Shown one piece after another: positions 12,118-24,835 of a DNA stretch of 64,000 bases. The position numbers and the translations under genes are program-made. Within the stretch, counting starts at the first letter, position 1. Each line of letters begins with the position of its first letter. The notes under the pieces are model-generated. The model worked only from the letters and a program-made list of their open reading frames with translations, ran no database searches and was not told where the DNA came from. Source of the DNA: Brasenia schreberi (taxonomy: Eukaryota; Streptophyta; Magnoliopsida; Nymphaeales; Cabombaceae); contig JAYKKT010000041.1 of the NCBI GenBank assembly GCA_036023115.1, positions 372,501 through 436,500 of the forward strand, given 5' to 3'.

Positions 12118-13265
12118 TATCAAGTTGAGTTATATCATGAAATTATGAGAGAAAATTATTGAACGAAGATTGAGATCAGTATTGAGTGTTAAAGGGAATC
12201 AATTTGGATTCATGATCACTTGTTAAAACTTTTTATGGAAGATTTTAAAGAAAAAGAACTTTCATATTGTATTTATTGATTTGGAAAAGTTTATAAATAG
12301 GGTGTCAAAAGATATTCTTTGTAGAAACTTCAAAAAAATAGGTATCTTATTGGCATACATTAATATTATAAGAGATTTTATAACAACATGCAAACATGAT
12401 TAAGGACTTGTGAACGAATAATGGATTTCTTTGAAGTTATTACATCAAATATAAGCTTTAAGCCCTATTCTTTTTATGGTTATTGACAAATTAGGAAAGC
12501 ATATTTAAGATGAAGTACTTTGGTATGTGTTAATCATGGATGATATTATATTAGTAGACTATAGAGGTAAACAGTAAAAAAATAAAGCCTCTTGACTTAG
12601 TAGAATAAAAAAAAGATAATTTAATTAATATAGATAGCATGGAAATGAAAATTGGTACATATTGCATCTCTTAAAAGAAAATCTTTCTAAGGTAAGTTTT
12701 TCATAATGATGAAAGTTTTGATGTAGATATCACATTAGAAATAATGTAAAATAATTAAAATAAAGATGTGCATCAAGTATCATATGTGATAAGAAGATAT
12801 TATTTGAAATTAAAAGGCAAATATTATAAAACAATGATTATGACCATTATGTTATATGATATGAGTATTGAGGTAGTTAATTATCAGCATATGCAAAAGA
12901 TGTCCGTTGTGAAAATGAATATATTGAGATGGATGTATAGTCATACGTGAGAAAATCATATTTATAATGAGGTTATTAGAAACAAATTGAGAGTGATACC
13001 GAATAGATGATAAAATGAGAGAAAATTATTTAAGATGAGATACGTGAAAAAATTACCAAAGGTACAGATATGTGTGAGAAACTAGATGGAAAAAAGGTTA
13101 AAAGAGAGACTACAAAAGTGTTGCAAATTGGTAATAAAGAATGATCTAGCTTTCTTTGAGTTAAGTCTCAGCATGCATGGCACAGGATCGAGCTATATGG
13201 GAACAAAGAGTCTATGTAGTGAACCCATCTAGTACGGGTAAAAGGCTTAGTTGGTGTTGGTCTAT
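12118..13265 (+). mobile_element. Old, heavily decayed RTE LINE fragment
   Basis: Homology to the RT half of the RTE family starts at 'ATCAAGTTGAGTTATATCATGAA' (compare 4288 onward in the full-length copy) and runs to the tail 'GGTAAAAGGCTTAGTTGG'. The sequence is far more diverged than the 2272 copy, with many deletions, and the longest frame is about 60 codons. The TTG tail has decayed to GTTGGTGTTGG. No target-site duplication was found. It belongs to the older set of insertions. Confidence 0.85.
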
Positions 13266-13706
13266 GCTTATATCTGTTGCACCATTGCCTTTTTCAATGC
13301 CGACATTGAGCCACATATATTTAGACTGCCCGATTTTCAACAATATTCAACTACTTAATGCTTCCCTTTGGTTGTGTGGATCGGTAAGTTGTTGAATCTA
13401 GAATGAAGTTTGGCTACTGTTAGCTGTTGTTTGCTGATCGTTGCCATTTGATCATAGAATTCAAGAAAATTCTAAGACAGCCTATTTAACATGGAAAACC
13501 TGCAAATCAAATGTGTATAATGCCAACATTTTTCCAAATATTCAAATGTGTATCGATCTTATTTCACTAGATTCAAGATACATACGCATAAAATCGTCGA
13601 CAATTTTTTACCAACAGAAAGAATGTTAGCAACTAAATCATACAAGTTTATAATATTAGATGAACACTATAAGTACCTGAGGGTCTTCATCAATACATAT
13701 GAAAAA
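13266..13706. other. Spacer between two RTE copies
   Basis: About 440 bases of unique-looking sequence. No gene, RNA or repeat was recognised. Short open frames here have no known motif. Confidence 0.35.
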
Positions 13707-13721
13707 CATATGCATTATGAA

Positions 13722-16704
13722 GTACAACAACAACAACAACAACTAAGCCTTTTCCCATACTAGACGGGGTCGGCTACATGGATTCTTTGTTTCCACAGAT
13801 CCCTATCGTGTGCCATGTTAGCAGTTAACTCCCAATAAGCTAGGTCATTCTTTATTGTTTCTTTCCAACACTTTTGTGGTCGTCCTCTACCTCTTTTAAT
13901 AATTTCCAAATTTAGTTTTTCTAACCTTCTTACAGGTTCTTCTTTTGATCTTCTTTCTATATGTCCAAACCATCTTAAACGATGTTCTCTCATTTTATCC
14001 TCTATTTGTGTCACTCCTAATTTGTTTCTAATAACCTCGTTATGTATACGGTCTTTTCTTGTATGACCACTCATCCATCTCAACATCTTCATTTCTGTCA
14101 CAGACATCTTTTGTACATGTTGATGATTAACTACCCAACACTCAGAACCATAAAATATGGCAGGCCTAATTGCTGCTCTATAATATTTACCTTTTAATTT
14201 TAATGGTATCTTCTTATCACAAAGAATACCTGATGCTCCTCTCCATTTTAACCAACCAGCATTAATTCTATGTGTAACATCTCCATCAATTCTTCCATCA
14301 CTTTAAAAAATTGACCCTAGGTATTTAAAACTTTCCTTTTGGGGAATACAATGTATGCCAATTTTAATTTCTATGTCCTTTAAAGTAGCCAAATGATCAA
14401 ACTTACATTCCATATATTCTGTCTTTGTTCTACTAAGTCGGAGGCCTTTGTTTTCTAATGTTTCTCTCCATAGTTCCAATTTTCTATTAACTTTTTCCTT
14501 AGACTCCTTCACTAATACAATGTCATCTGCAAATAACATACACCAAGGTACTTCATCTTGAATATGTTTTGTTAACTCATCCATCACCATTATAAATAAG
14601 TATGGACTTAAAGTTGATCCTTGATGTAGCCCAATATTAACTTCAAAGAAGTCTGTCGTTCCTTCATGAGTCCTCACACATGTTTTTACACCATCATACA
14701 TGTCTCTTATAAGGTTAATATATGTCAATGGGATACCTCTTTTTTTCAAAGTTCTCCAAAGAACCTCTCTCGGTACCCTATCATAAGCTTTTTCTAGATC
14801 AATAAAGATCATATGAAGGTCTTTCTTTTTTGCTCTAAAATGTTCCATAAGACGTCTCAAAAGGTGAATCGCTTCAATAGTAGATCTACCTGGCATAAAT
14901 CCAAATTGGTTATCTGTTGTACTTGATACTTGTCTTAACCTACGTTCGATAATTCTTTCCCATAATTTCATAGTATGACTCATTAACTTGATACCTCCAT
15001 AATTCGCACAATTTTGAATGTCACCCTTGTTCTTATATACGGATATAAGTGTACTTACTCTCCATTCCTCGAGCATCTTTTGGTTTTTCCATATTTCATT
15101 AAATAGTCTTGTGAGCCAAGTGATTCTTATTTCTCCTAGTATTTTCCAAACTTCTATAGGAATATTATCTGGTCCTACCGATTTACCACTCTTCATATGT
15201 TTAAGAGCCTCTTTGACTTCATTCTTTTGAATACGTCGGTAGAAATTGTGGTTTATATACTTTTCTGACTTGGCTAAATCTCCTAAACTAATACTAACAT
15301 CTTTATTTTCATTAAAAAGATTATAAAAATAGTTTTTCCATCTATTTCTTATATCATCATTTGCCACTAGAATTTTTTCATCCTCGTCTTTTATGCATCT
15401 AACATAATTAAGATCTTTATCTCTAGCCCTAGCTATCCTAAAAATATCTCTTTCACCCTCTTTTGAGTTGAGTTTTTTATATAAGTCCTCCCAAATCTTA
15501 GCTTTTGCTTCACTAACGGCCTTTTTTGCTTCTTTCTTTGCTTTCTTATAAGCTTCTAAAGTTTCACTAGTTTTCTTAGCATAATGTAATTTGTAACATG
15601 CCCTCTTTGCCTTGATTTTATTTTGTACTACTTCACTCTACCACCAAGCTTCTTTTTGTGCCGGTACACCTCCCTTAGATACACCTAACACATCTTTCAC
15701 AACTTTCCTAATATGTATAGCCATATTGTTCCACATATCAAAGGGTGTGCCAACATAATTCCAAACATCTCCTTGAAGGACTTTCTGTTTAAATATATCT
15801 TCTTTCTCGCTTTTGAGGTTCCACCATTTAGTCCGAATAGCTCGATGACTCTTTTCTTCTTTGTCTATTTTTTATTTGTAAATCCATAACTAAAAGTCGA
15901 TGTTGGGTGGTTAAGCTTTCTCCTGGAATTACCTTACAATCTTTACAACACGCTCTATCTTTTTTTCTACAAATAAAGTAATCAATTTGTGTTTGTGATA
16001 AGCCACTCTTATAAGTAATTAAATGTTCATCTCGTTTTTTGAAGATTGTATTGACTATAAAGAGATCAAATGACATAGCAAAATTTAAAATCTCCCTACC
16101 TTCCTCGTTTATATCCTCATAACCAAAGTTTCCATGAATCCCTTGATATCCTAATGCCTCTTTACTGACATGTCCATTTAAATCTCCTCCTAAACAAATC
16201 ATCTCCCTTTGTGGAATCTTTTGAAACACCTTATATAACTCTTCCCAAAGAAACTGTCTTTATACTATCTTCTAGTCCTACTTGGGGTGCGTAAGCACAA
16301 ACTATATTCAAAACCTCTGCTCCTAACACTAATTTCAATGTCATGATTCGGTCACCATATCGTTGTATGTCGACTACACTCTCCTTTAAATCTTTATTTA
16401 TGATAATACCAACTCCATTTCGGGCCTTTCCTTTACCTCAGTACCATAATTTAAAACCTGTATCCTCTATCTCCTTTGCTTTTTTTCCAACCCATTTTGT
16501 CTCTTGTAAACATAGAATATGAATCTTTCTCTGAATCATAGTATCTACCATTTCCATTAGCTTACCCGATAATCTTCTGATATTCCAAGAACCAATACGA
16601 ATCTTATTATCTAGGACTAGCTTCGTTACCTCCCACATCCGTCCATAATCAAAATGCGGAGACCCTCTCTGAAAATTTTTCACTACATTCGGACGGCAAT
16701 GTAG
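13722..16704 (-). mobile_element. Near full-length RTE LINE, 5'-truncated, antisense
   Basis: The element is 2,983 bp on the minus strand. The plus-strand left edge is the complement of the TTG tail. The right edge lies in the 5' UTR, near a block also found in the full-length copy around 2560-2640, so about 280 bases of 5' UTR are missing. The flanks CATATGCATTATGAA (13707-13721) and CATATGCTTTATGAA (16705-16719) match at 14 of 15 positions and are the target-site duplication. It carries the endonuclease domain (about 16700-15830) and RT (15367-13760) in several frames. A frameshift near 14305 splits the RT ORF into 354- and 115-codon pieces; endonuclease breaks lie near 16440 and 16230. It is close in sequence to the 2272 and 28582 copies. 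Confidence 0.93.
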
Positions 16705-16707
16705 CAT
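13760..16707 (-). pseudogene. RTE endonuclease-RT ORF of the antisense copy, broken
   Basis: Minus-strand frames cover the whole polyprotein in pieces. The endonuclease start has RIGSWNIR and LQETKWVGKK (16707-16438), the middle endonuclease has GGDLNGHVSKEALGYQG (16229-15828), the RT runs 15367-14303 with the catalytic FADD, and the C-terminal part (14107-13760) ends at ADPV next to the tail. In-frame stops and frameshifts separate the pieces, so no intact protein is possible. The RT core itself is well preserved, which agrees with a recent insertion. Confidence 0.85.
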
Positions 16708-16994
16708 ATGCTTTATGAAAACATATCAGTTGTGCAACTTTTATGACAGATCGATAGAACATGTTCTGCATGAATGAACGATACAGTTCAAAGTGAGGTT
16801 CTTACACTTATTGGAGGCAGAAATTCGTGCCCGCAATTATGAATGCTGCGTGACATTTTTCAACCCTCTTCGATGCAATGGCCTCTCCAACAAATACGAT
16901 GATATTTTTAGGGGAGGGGATCCAATATTCGTTTTCCTTTCTAGAATGAACTTTTGAATGCAAGACCAAAATAAAGTTCTTCCTGATCTCAAGA

Positions 16995-17109
16995 ATAAAC
17001 GTCACACACATACATTTGTGACCATTTCTGGCAATGCCAGACCATCTGTGGTCCGCAATACCAGACCATTTGTGACCCACAAATGTGTGTGTGTGTGTGT
17101 GACGTTTAT
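16995..17109. repeat. Fold-back (MITE-like) inverted-repeat element
   Basis: The left arm ATAAACGTCACACACATACA plus TTTGTG (16995-17020) is the near-complement of the right arm at 17078-17109, which is longer by a GT expansion. Between them lie two tandem, diverged copies of a block built on CCAGACCATNTGTG. The total length is about 115 bp, with no coding capacity. It looks like a foldback or MITE remnant; the family is not recognised. Confidence 0.65.
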
Positions 17110-18769
17110 GCATCCCTCTTAAGACTTGCTTTCATTATATGCACCCATCTTCAAAATTCAGATTATGTTTGTAATTTGTTGGTTCCTAACACAACCCTCT
17201 TTATCCTTGCTGAGACTAATCATGTAAAGATAAACCTCTTTTTTCTCCTGATAGGCAAGTTGTGGCAGGGAAGAACCCTACCATATATGCACATTTCAGG
17301 TATCGAACTCTGTCCTTTCAACTTGAAGGTTCTTTTTAGCTGAGGCCCTGTCCAGGAGAGCCATAGTTCCTTCAGCAGAAAACCTTCTCTATGGGTAGAA
17401 CTAAATACATTAACATGGAGAGTCAAAGGACAATACCTGTTTCCCATTTAGAAATCCATGGGCAGTATAGAGATTTCACTAAGCTCTTGACATTTGCACT
17501 TATCCATTTATTTAAATAGAATAATTTCAGATATTTTGTGGAATTTTCACAAGAATTAAATGAGAAATTTTGTGGAATAGGATTGGTTTGGTTGGTTCCG
17601 GTTATCATCAGTTCCATGAGCAATTTAGTTCTGATTCGAATCAACGGGTCGGTTCTGACCCGTCCATGTCTAGCATGGTGAACATGAATGCAAGTAGACA
17701 CCTAGTTACATTTTGGGTCGTGCACCTACTCAGTTTTCTTAAAGTTCGTGGTATTACCAGCACTACGCTTCCCATGTAAACCCTCCGTATCTGAAGTACT
17801 CAATGTGTCCCAATTTGGATCAGATCCAGATCCACTTACCGTTTTCAGACATGAAACTCTCGCTCAGGTTTTTCAACTCAAGGAAGCAAACACCTTATTG
17901 CCAGTTGGGGTGTGCATCAGTCGGATCGATCCACTAACGCCGAAACCAAAATAACCAAAAACCAAGTTAAGGGAGAAATTAAGAACTGAAACCGAACCAA
18001 ATTAGAGGGACAAGACAACAAAACCGAACCTAAAAAATCGATTAGTCTGGTTCAGTTTCAATTATAACCCAATTTTCGAAACCAACCACTGAAACTTGTC
18101 ACTTCTTTCTCCCTCTAGCTTGCCACTTTTTTCTCCCTCTCTCCTCTTGTCATTGCATGCACCTGTCGTCAACCTTCTCTCCCTCCCCTTCATTCTTTTC
18201 CCGCTCTCTTTCAGACCGCTTTGCTCCCTTCTCCTCTTCTAGCTTTGAATAATGGGTGAGACTGAAGGCAATTTTGGTAGGTGGTAGGCTTGAGATGTAC
18301 GACAGTGCAAGCATATGCATCGATGACACAAAAGAGAGAGCAGGTGAGAAATATGAGAGAGTTGAGGGAGACGAAGAAAAGAGAGAGAGGTACGTGTGAA
18401 TGAGAGTAAAATGAGAATGAAAGTGTGCAGTGAGTAATTTGGTGTAGTTTTAATAACACCCAACTGAAATAAGTGGAACTTGTTTAAAATTCATAACCGA
18501 GACAGAACTGAAGAATTTAAAACCAAACTTAAAAGATCAATTCGTTTGGTTTGACTATTTAGTTATAAACGGTTTTTGCTAACCCCTACTTGCTAATGGG
18601 TTTTGAAACTGGATTCAACTCTAAAACATTAAACCCTGATCAGGCCCAGATTCACCAAAATCTGGGTTTACAGCCTACACTGAATTATGTGCATCAGTTC
18701 GGGTCTCGTACACCTGATCCAGTTACTTCCCTATTCGGCCCTTTCTTAATGTGGTCACAGACAAGGAAA
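17110..18769. other. Intergenic region upstream of FLX-like gene
   Basis: No gene is supported. The stretch at 17570-18090 and again at 18480-18760 is rich in GGTTC/GAACC words typical of a dispersed plant repeat also seen at 31720-31960 and 39770-40020. A pyrimidine-rich block spans about 18100-18240. The telo-box-like AAACCCTA at 18767-18774 sits just before the predicted 5' UTR exon and may be part of the promoter. Confidence 0.4.
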
Positions 18770-18856
18770 CCCTAATCAAAAGTTGGTGTGAAGCACAAAC
18801 TCGTTTCTAGTTCTGCTTCAGTTTCCACGAGATCCTCCTGATTCCCGCATCAATTG
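18770..18856 (+). other. Predicted 5' UTR exon of the FLX-like gene
   Basis: This is inferred. The stretch has the pyrimidine-rich character of a plant leader and ends in CAATTG followed by the donor GTACGCCT. The coding exon at 21208 is preceded, seven bases upstream, by a good acceptor (CCCTCTGCAG, then GTTATAG and ATG). This implies a leader intron of about 2.3 kb. The exact transcription start is unknown. Confidence 0.45.
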
Positions 18857-20194
18857 GTACGCCTTTATCTTTACTAATTAGTGTCTGCATGGTTCTCCTT
18901 CTCCATCCAATTTTTTGGTCATGGTTCTATCGTTTGCTTGCAAATGTTATTGCTTCATTCGCTTGGCGTTTAGTTTCTCTTTTCTTCGTTTCGTCTTGCC
19001 TTTTATTGCGTTAATCCTCTAATGGGTAGTTCATAATGGTGATCCTCGTGTTAGTTTTTACATTTCATTTGAATGATATCTGTACCAAATATGAATGCAA
19101 CGGAAGGAGAGCTATTTTTAGGTTTTCCTTACCGGCTTTGGACTTGAATTTTTAAGGTTTTCTTTTTTGTTTACAAAGGAGCGTCTAATGGGTGTTAAGA
19201 TCATTATTATCCAGAAAATTTGGATACAACAACAACAACTATGATAATTTGGTATTTTTTATGCAGAAGAACATGCTCTGATTTCTTACATACAGGAAAA
19301 GTGGAGGGACTAGTTCGTTTTACCTGGGATGCATAACGACTCTGTGGTGGTTTGACTGTAGTTACACCTCGTTTATTCAGACCGACTGAAATAAGTAGCT
19401 ATAGTACACTGTGAGAAGACAAGCGATTTGATGCAGAATGCCTTATTATCTGTCATGTTAGACGCAGTAGTACCGGTCTTTGTGCTTCTTTATTTATTTG
19501 CAGAACTGAGAATGATTGGATCATACACTCGGCACATGGTTTTTGACTTCAATGTTATGTTGATGATGATGAAGGTGGTAGTTGTGGTTGTGGTGATGAT
19601 CGCTACACAGGTGAGTTCTATTCCCAAGGCATGCATGCCTGGTGTATGTTAGGCTTTGGCCACCCGTTATAGTAAAAAGGAAAAGAAAAAACCCTTAATG
19701 GAAACTGAGGAAGGTTGTATGATCGCAAATAATTTCTGGAATGAGACTTAATATCATTGTATCTGTTTTACACATTTTCAGTAACTCTTATCAAATCCAG
19801 AAAGTTCTGTTTCCTTTTTCTTAGAAGTAGCTCTTATCAAATTCCATAACTGAATGTTTTCTTCATCTTGGTCTCTATCTTAGTGGGCTTAACCAAAACA
19901 ATTCTTTCGCACGGTTCATTTCAAGTGACCTACCAGATTATCTTTGAAATTATTTAAAAGCATGACCAAGTATTAGGATTTAAAGACCTTGTACTCACTG
20001 GAGCAGTTTCTGCTCATTTGATATTAAATACAATTTCCCCCCTCAAATCACAAAGGGAAAATCTGTGGTGCATGGAGTGTCCTAACACATATACTGCAGG
20101 TAATTTGAAATTACTTTAATGTAAAGCACTACATAGTAAAAAAAGTAACTTAGAGCTAATCTACATTATTGGTCAGCAATATTGTCTCCAACTC

Positions 20195-20965
20195 AAAGTT
20201 AATAGAAAATTGGAACTATGGAGAGAAACATTAGAAAACAAAGGCCTCCGACTTAGTAGAACAAAGACAGAATATATGGAATGTAAGTTTGATCATTTGG
20301 CTACTTCAGAGGACATAGAAATTAAAATTGGCACACATTGCATTCCCCAAAAGGAAAGTTTTAAATACCTAGGGTCAATTTTTGAAAGTGATGGAAGAAT
20401 TGATGGAGATGTTACACATAGAATTAATGCTGGTTGGTTAAAATGGAGAGGAGCATCAGGTATTCTTTGTGATAAGAAGATACCATTAAAATTAAAAGGT
20501 AAATATTATAGAGCAGCAGTTAGGCCTGCCATGTTTTATGGTTCTGAGTGTTGGGCAGTTAATCATCAACATGTACAAAAGATGTCTGTGACAGAAATGA
20601 AGATGTTGAGATGGATGAGTGGTTATACAAGAAAAGACCGTATACATAATGAGGTTATTAGAAACAAATTAGGAGTGGCACCAATAGAGGATAAAATGAG
20701 AGAACATCGTTTAAGATGGTTTGGATATATAGAAAGAAGATCAAAAGAAGAACCTGTAAGAAGGTTAGAAAACCTAAATTTGGAAAGTATTAAAAGAGGT
20801 AGAGGACGACCACAAAAGTGTTGGAAAGAAACAATAAAGAATGATCTAGCTTATTGGGAGTTAACTGCTAACATGGCACACGATAGAGATCTGTGGAAAC
20901 AAAGAATCCATGTAGCCGACCCCGTCTAGTATGGGAAAAGGCTTAGTTGTTGTTGTTGTTGTTGT
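20195..20965 (+). mobile_element. 5'-truncated RTE LINE with 17-bp TSD
   Basis: This 771-bp element carries only the last third of the RTE (RT C-terminus and tail) and ends in TTG repeats. The flanks AATATTGTCTCCAACTC at 20178-20194 and 20966-20982 are identical, so both borders are certain. The 239-codon frame 20210-20929 is fully open, and the sequence is nearly the same as the copy at 28582. It sits in the predicted leader intron of the FLX-like gene, in the same orientation as the gene. This is one of the youngest insertions in the window. Confidence 0.95.
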
Positions 20966-21207
20966 AATATTGTCTCCAACTCCTAAACTGCTTCTACTGG
21001 TTTTGACTGGTTTACATTGTTGAATTAGCTTCAATTTACTACTGGTTTCTCGGCATGTGTCTGCTGGAATGTGGGTTCTTCGTTGTTTTCTTTTGTTTGT
21101 CTTATCTTCTTGGCTACCTGATCATGTTTCTTGCTGTTTATGTTCAAGGTTTGACCAACAAATTCTCCACAGTTTCTCAATCCCCGGTCTCCCTCTGCAG
21201 GTTATAG

Positions 21208-22285
21208 ATGGCTGGGAGACCAGTGCCTCACCACCTTATGAACCAAGGCCCTCGAGGATTTCCACCAGGCATGAGAGATGGACCTCCAGTTCCATTGGGT
21301 TCTATGAGAGGACCACTCCCTCCACATCCTGCAGCACTCGAGGAGGAGCTAGAAATCCAGCATGAGGAGATTAGGAGGCTTCTAGCAGATAACAGGCTCT
21401 TCACTGATGATTGTATGGTGTTACAACGGGAACTTCTTGCTGCAAAGGATGAAATGCATAACCTTGGTCAGGTGATACCTAAACTTACAGCGGAAAAGGA
21501 GATGCAAACTAGGGAACTATTTGAGAAAGGATTTAAGCTTGAAGCTGATCTGCGAGCTGCTGAACCTCTTAAGGCTGAAATGCTGCAATTAAGAGCTAAA
21601 GCTAAAAAGCTGGATGGAATCAGGCAGGAGTTGGCTGCACAAATTCAGGGCATTACAAAGGATTTGGCTAGAGTGCAAGCGGAGAACAAGCAGGTACCTG
21701 CTCTTAAAGCAGAAATAGATGGCCTACACCGGGAGCTAGTTAGAGCCAGGTATGAGTTCAATGAAAACTTTTAGATTGTTGAATTCATTGTCTTCTATGC
21801 TGAACTGGTACTGATCTCTGTTGTGTGCATTTTATGGTGCATGTTGCAGAACGGCTTTTGAGTATGAGAAGAAGGCTAGTGTGGAGCATGTGGAGCAGAA
21901 GCAAGCCATGGAGAAAAATCTTGTTTCCATGGCACGTGAAGTTGAGAAATTGCGTGTTGAATATGCTTCCTTAGAGAAGCGATGGGTGTCCGGTAAGTTC
22001 CCTGCTTTCTGGTTCAAACGAATGTTGCATCTGCTAATTAATTTTCTTCTTTGAAAAAAAATCTATATACACAGTGATGCTACTTGCTGCCATTGCCAGA
22101 TAAAGCTTTTTATATGTTATCTACGTCTTGTAGGAACTGGTGGCTATGGGATGATGAAAGGAAGCTCAGAACTGGGTTATGGAGGATCTTATGGTTATGG
22201 TGATAGAATTGGTAGTGACAAGAGTCATCTGTATGAGTCTGGTTCTTGGGGAGCTTATGAAAAGCGAGGTCTTCCTCGTCATTGA
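21208..22285 (+). CDS. FLX: FLX-like coiled-coil protein, three coding exons
   Basis: Coding exons 21208-21749, 21850-21992 and 22134-22285 join in phase (GT-AG) to give 278 residues. The N-terminus (about 1-45) is Pro/Gly/Arg-rich ([17 protein letters not shown]). Residues 46-230 form a long coiled coil, opening with [20 protein letters not shown], a signature of FLX (FLC EXPRESSOR) and FLX-like proteins. The tail is rich in Gly, Tyr and Ser and ends KRGLPRH. In Arabidopsis, FLX acts with FRIGIDA to support FLC transcription; other FLX-like proteins are less understood. The block order and [20 protein letters not shown] segment place it nearer FLX itself than the shorter FLX-like forms, but I cannot separate paralogues from sequence alone. 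The gene looks intact. Its leader intron holds an RTE insertion (20195-20965). Confidence 0.9.
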
Positions 22286-23316
22286 ACTGGTCTCCATTCT
22301 TTGTAGGTTGCAAAGGCCATCATCCATTCCTGACTCTCTTGAGGCATGAGAGAATCTAGATTCTGGAATTCGGCTCAAGAAGTTCTGATTAGCAGATACT
22401 GTGTTCTTGTAGACATGGTGGGATGCCTTAGGGCCTTTCTTCCAGAAGGTATTGTTTGAACGCCTCTACTTGAATTAGAATTCGGAAGCATGTATATGTA
22501 CCGTGCGAAGTACTCACAGAATTTGTTGATCTGCCCAAGTTGGCGACCAAGCTTGTATGCCTGTTTGAAGCATCTAACAATTGTCATATTTCTGTATTTG
22601 CTTTTAGAGTCTGATTTGCTCCAATGCTGTGATAGCATAAATCTTCACTGACCTTTTGGTCAATCAATCACAACTGCTACAATCTGGAACTCATTACTTG
22701 GTTCTTCGCCCCCAGTTTTTGAGATTGTGGATACCATTCTGGCAGCTTATAGCTAATCGCATGGGAACTGAGGGTCAAAACCTTTCATGCTTCATTAAAG
22801 ATAATATTATCAGTTCAGGCTAGATAATTTTTTCTTTTAAATGATTCATTTTATTGAATCATTTTTCACTTTTTGAGCAATTGAATCACTCTGACTTAGA
22901 GTTGATCTAAATGTTAGCTGCGTCTTCTTCAAAGCCTTTACATTTTTTCCGCTTTCCCTATTATTGGGAAAATAATTGACTTGCATCCTGGCAGAGAATT
23001 TGCAAATCGTAGAGCAATTCATTGCATCAATTTTGGCACAATGAGTTATGGCGAAAATCAAGATGAGATTTGGTACTGTTTCATTCCATCTTGTGTACAC
23101 AGCCAGAGATAAATCATATACTAACAGAAGTTACAGAGAACGAATCTCTATACAGAGCAGAACAAGGCCTTTCCAGACAAAAGCCGTCTTCCTGAAAAGA
23201 ATGCCGTCAGCATGAGGTTGGCGGGGTCAACCTGATTTTGATCCGGACCCACGGTAACTAACCTGAACCTGACAGTTGACACAATCTGCCATCCTTGTTA
23301 AGTATCGTGAATTAAA

Positions 23317-23371
<55 letters not shown>

Positions 23372-23387
23372 AGTATCGTGAATTAAA

Positions 23388-23443
<56 letters not shown>

Positions 23444-24835
23444 GGAGCTACCATGCCGTCTTTCATGCTAAACATTTCCTGATCATCACTATTTTTGTGC
23501 GATTAATCACTCTTCTTGAGATGCATTTTAATGTATTTATATGCATTAAATGGCAAGAACAATTCAATCCATGTTTGTGCAAATCGTGTAGTTGAATCTC
23601 GCATGAGAGGTGTTTAGCAACTCTCAGTTTTCATATATCTATATATAACAGGGTTAAGCATATCGCTACCAGTACCAGGTGTATTCATGAAAAACTAATC
23701 TATAGATTGCACAAGCCTTGGGACCAGTGTGGGAGATGATCCTTTTAGGAACCACAGTTTCATCCGATACCGAGTGGATTGGCCATTGCGCTTGATGTGA
23801 AGTTGATATTGATCTAGATAGAAAAGATAATACTAGTTGTATTCGTGCATTTTACTTTGGAATCTTATAATCAACATGCACAGCTACAACAAAAATCCCA
23901 AGAGAAAAATGCTTCATTTGGTATTGCATTCTTTTAATGTTACCTTTTATTCTTAGCTTTTCACTTTCATAAAAGGAAACTTAGAAAAAGGAAAAGAAAA
24001 ACAAGAAGACCTCAAAAAAATATAATGAGCAATTAAGTATCCTTATTAGGAATGTTCATGGGGCAGGGCTAGGTGGGGCTGGGGATCAAAGTCTTGTCCC
24101 ATCAATATTTCACAACTGTTTCCGTTTCCATTCTCGTGACAGACACCAAAACCACCTCATCCCTATCCTACGGAGACCGTCGGAGAAAAGATGCTCAAAC
24201 ATAAGTTGAAGCTCATAAAATGAAACCTAAGTAATGCAAAATACTAAGGATGACGGACTTGCCAACCTACTTACGATGGTCGGTTTGAATACTTTTCGAT
24301 ACTCGTACTTGCTTTTCTGTTCGATGAAGGACTTTCCAGTATGTGGTGGTGGACTCTAAGCTCAAGAACAGATCGTACAATGGGGAGGCCGAAGCCACAT
24401 CCTAAGTATCGAACTCATGACCTTCAACTTCTTGACAAGTGAGCTTTTGTTTGTTGTGCTTAGTGCTACCTCTTTCTAACCTACAGTGACGATCTAGCCG
24501 TCAAAGTCTACGCTGTGTTTTCATCAACCCCTAAAATCCTAAATTGAACTCGCACACAACAAATTACTCGGTGGTCATGTCTCTGATTTTCCCTTTCTGG
24601 GTTCCCTCCGAAGGCACTTAAATTCAGTACTGAACTTCCGTCCGGAAAAGGCGTTCCATAAATCAACCGCCTTAATTTCTCTCGTCACATCAAGGGGCCA
24701 GCCTTTGATGACCTTGATGTGCAATATCTTCACGAGCTTTCCTGTTTCTTTCCTGGAAGAATGACTTTCTTTATCAGACGACCCAGTTTCTAATTTGAAG
24801 ACTCCCCATATCTTTGCAGCAGCAATTGCCTCAAA
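22286..24835. other. FLX-like 3' UTR and intergenic region
   Basis: The first 300-400 bases are probably 3' UTR. Beyond that no gene is supported. A TA microsatellite pair with a GA tail lies at 23320-23443. A GC-richer stretch at 24055-24190 and a tRNA-like antisense word (GTATCGAACTCATGACC) near 24407-24423 look like remnants of dispersed repeats or a SINE. The last 100 bases lead into the P450 pseudogene. Confidence 0.4.
23317..23443. repeat. Twin (TA)n microsatellites with shared flank
   Basis: Two TA arrays (about 50 and 35 bases) are each preceded by the same 20-base unit, AAGTATCGTGAATTAAAGTG (23299-23318 and about 23371-23390). The second array continues into a GA array of about 24 bases. 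The shared flank indicates that one array arose by local duplication of the other. Confidence 0.85.

Noticed and set aside
18211..18463. A minus-strand Ser/Leu/His-rich protein upstream of the FLX-like gene
   Set aside because: No conserved domain; it is compositional bias from purine- and pyrimidine-rich DNA.
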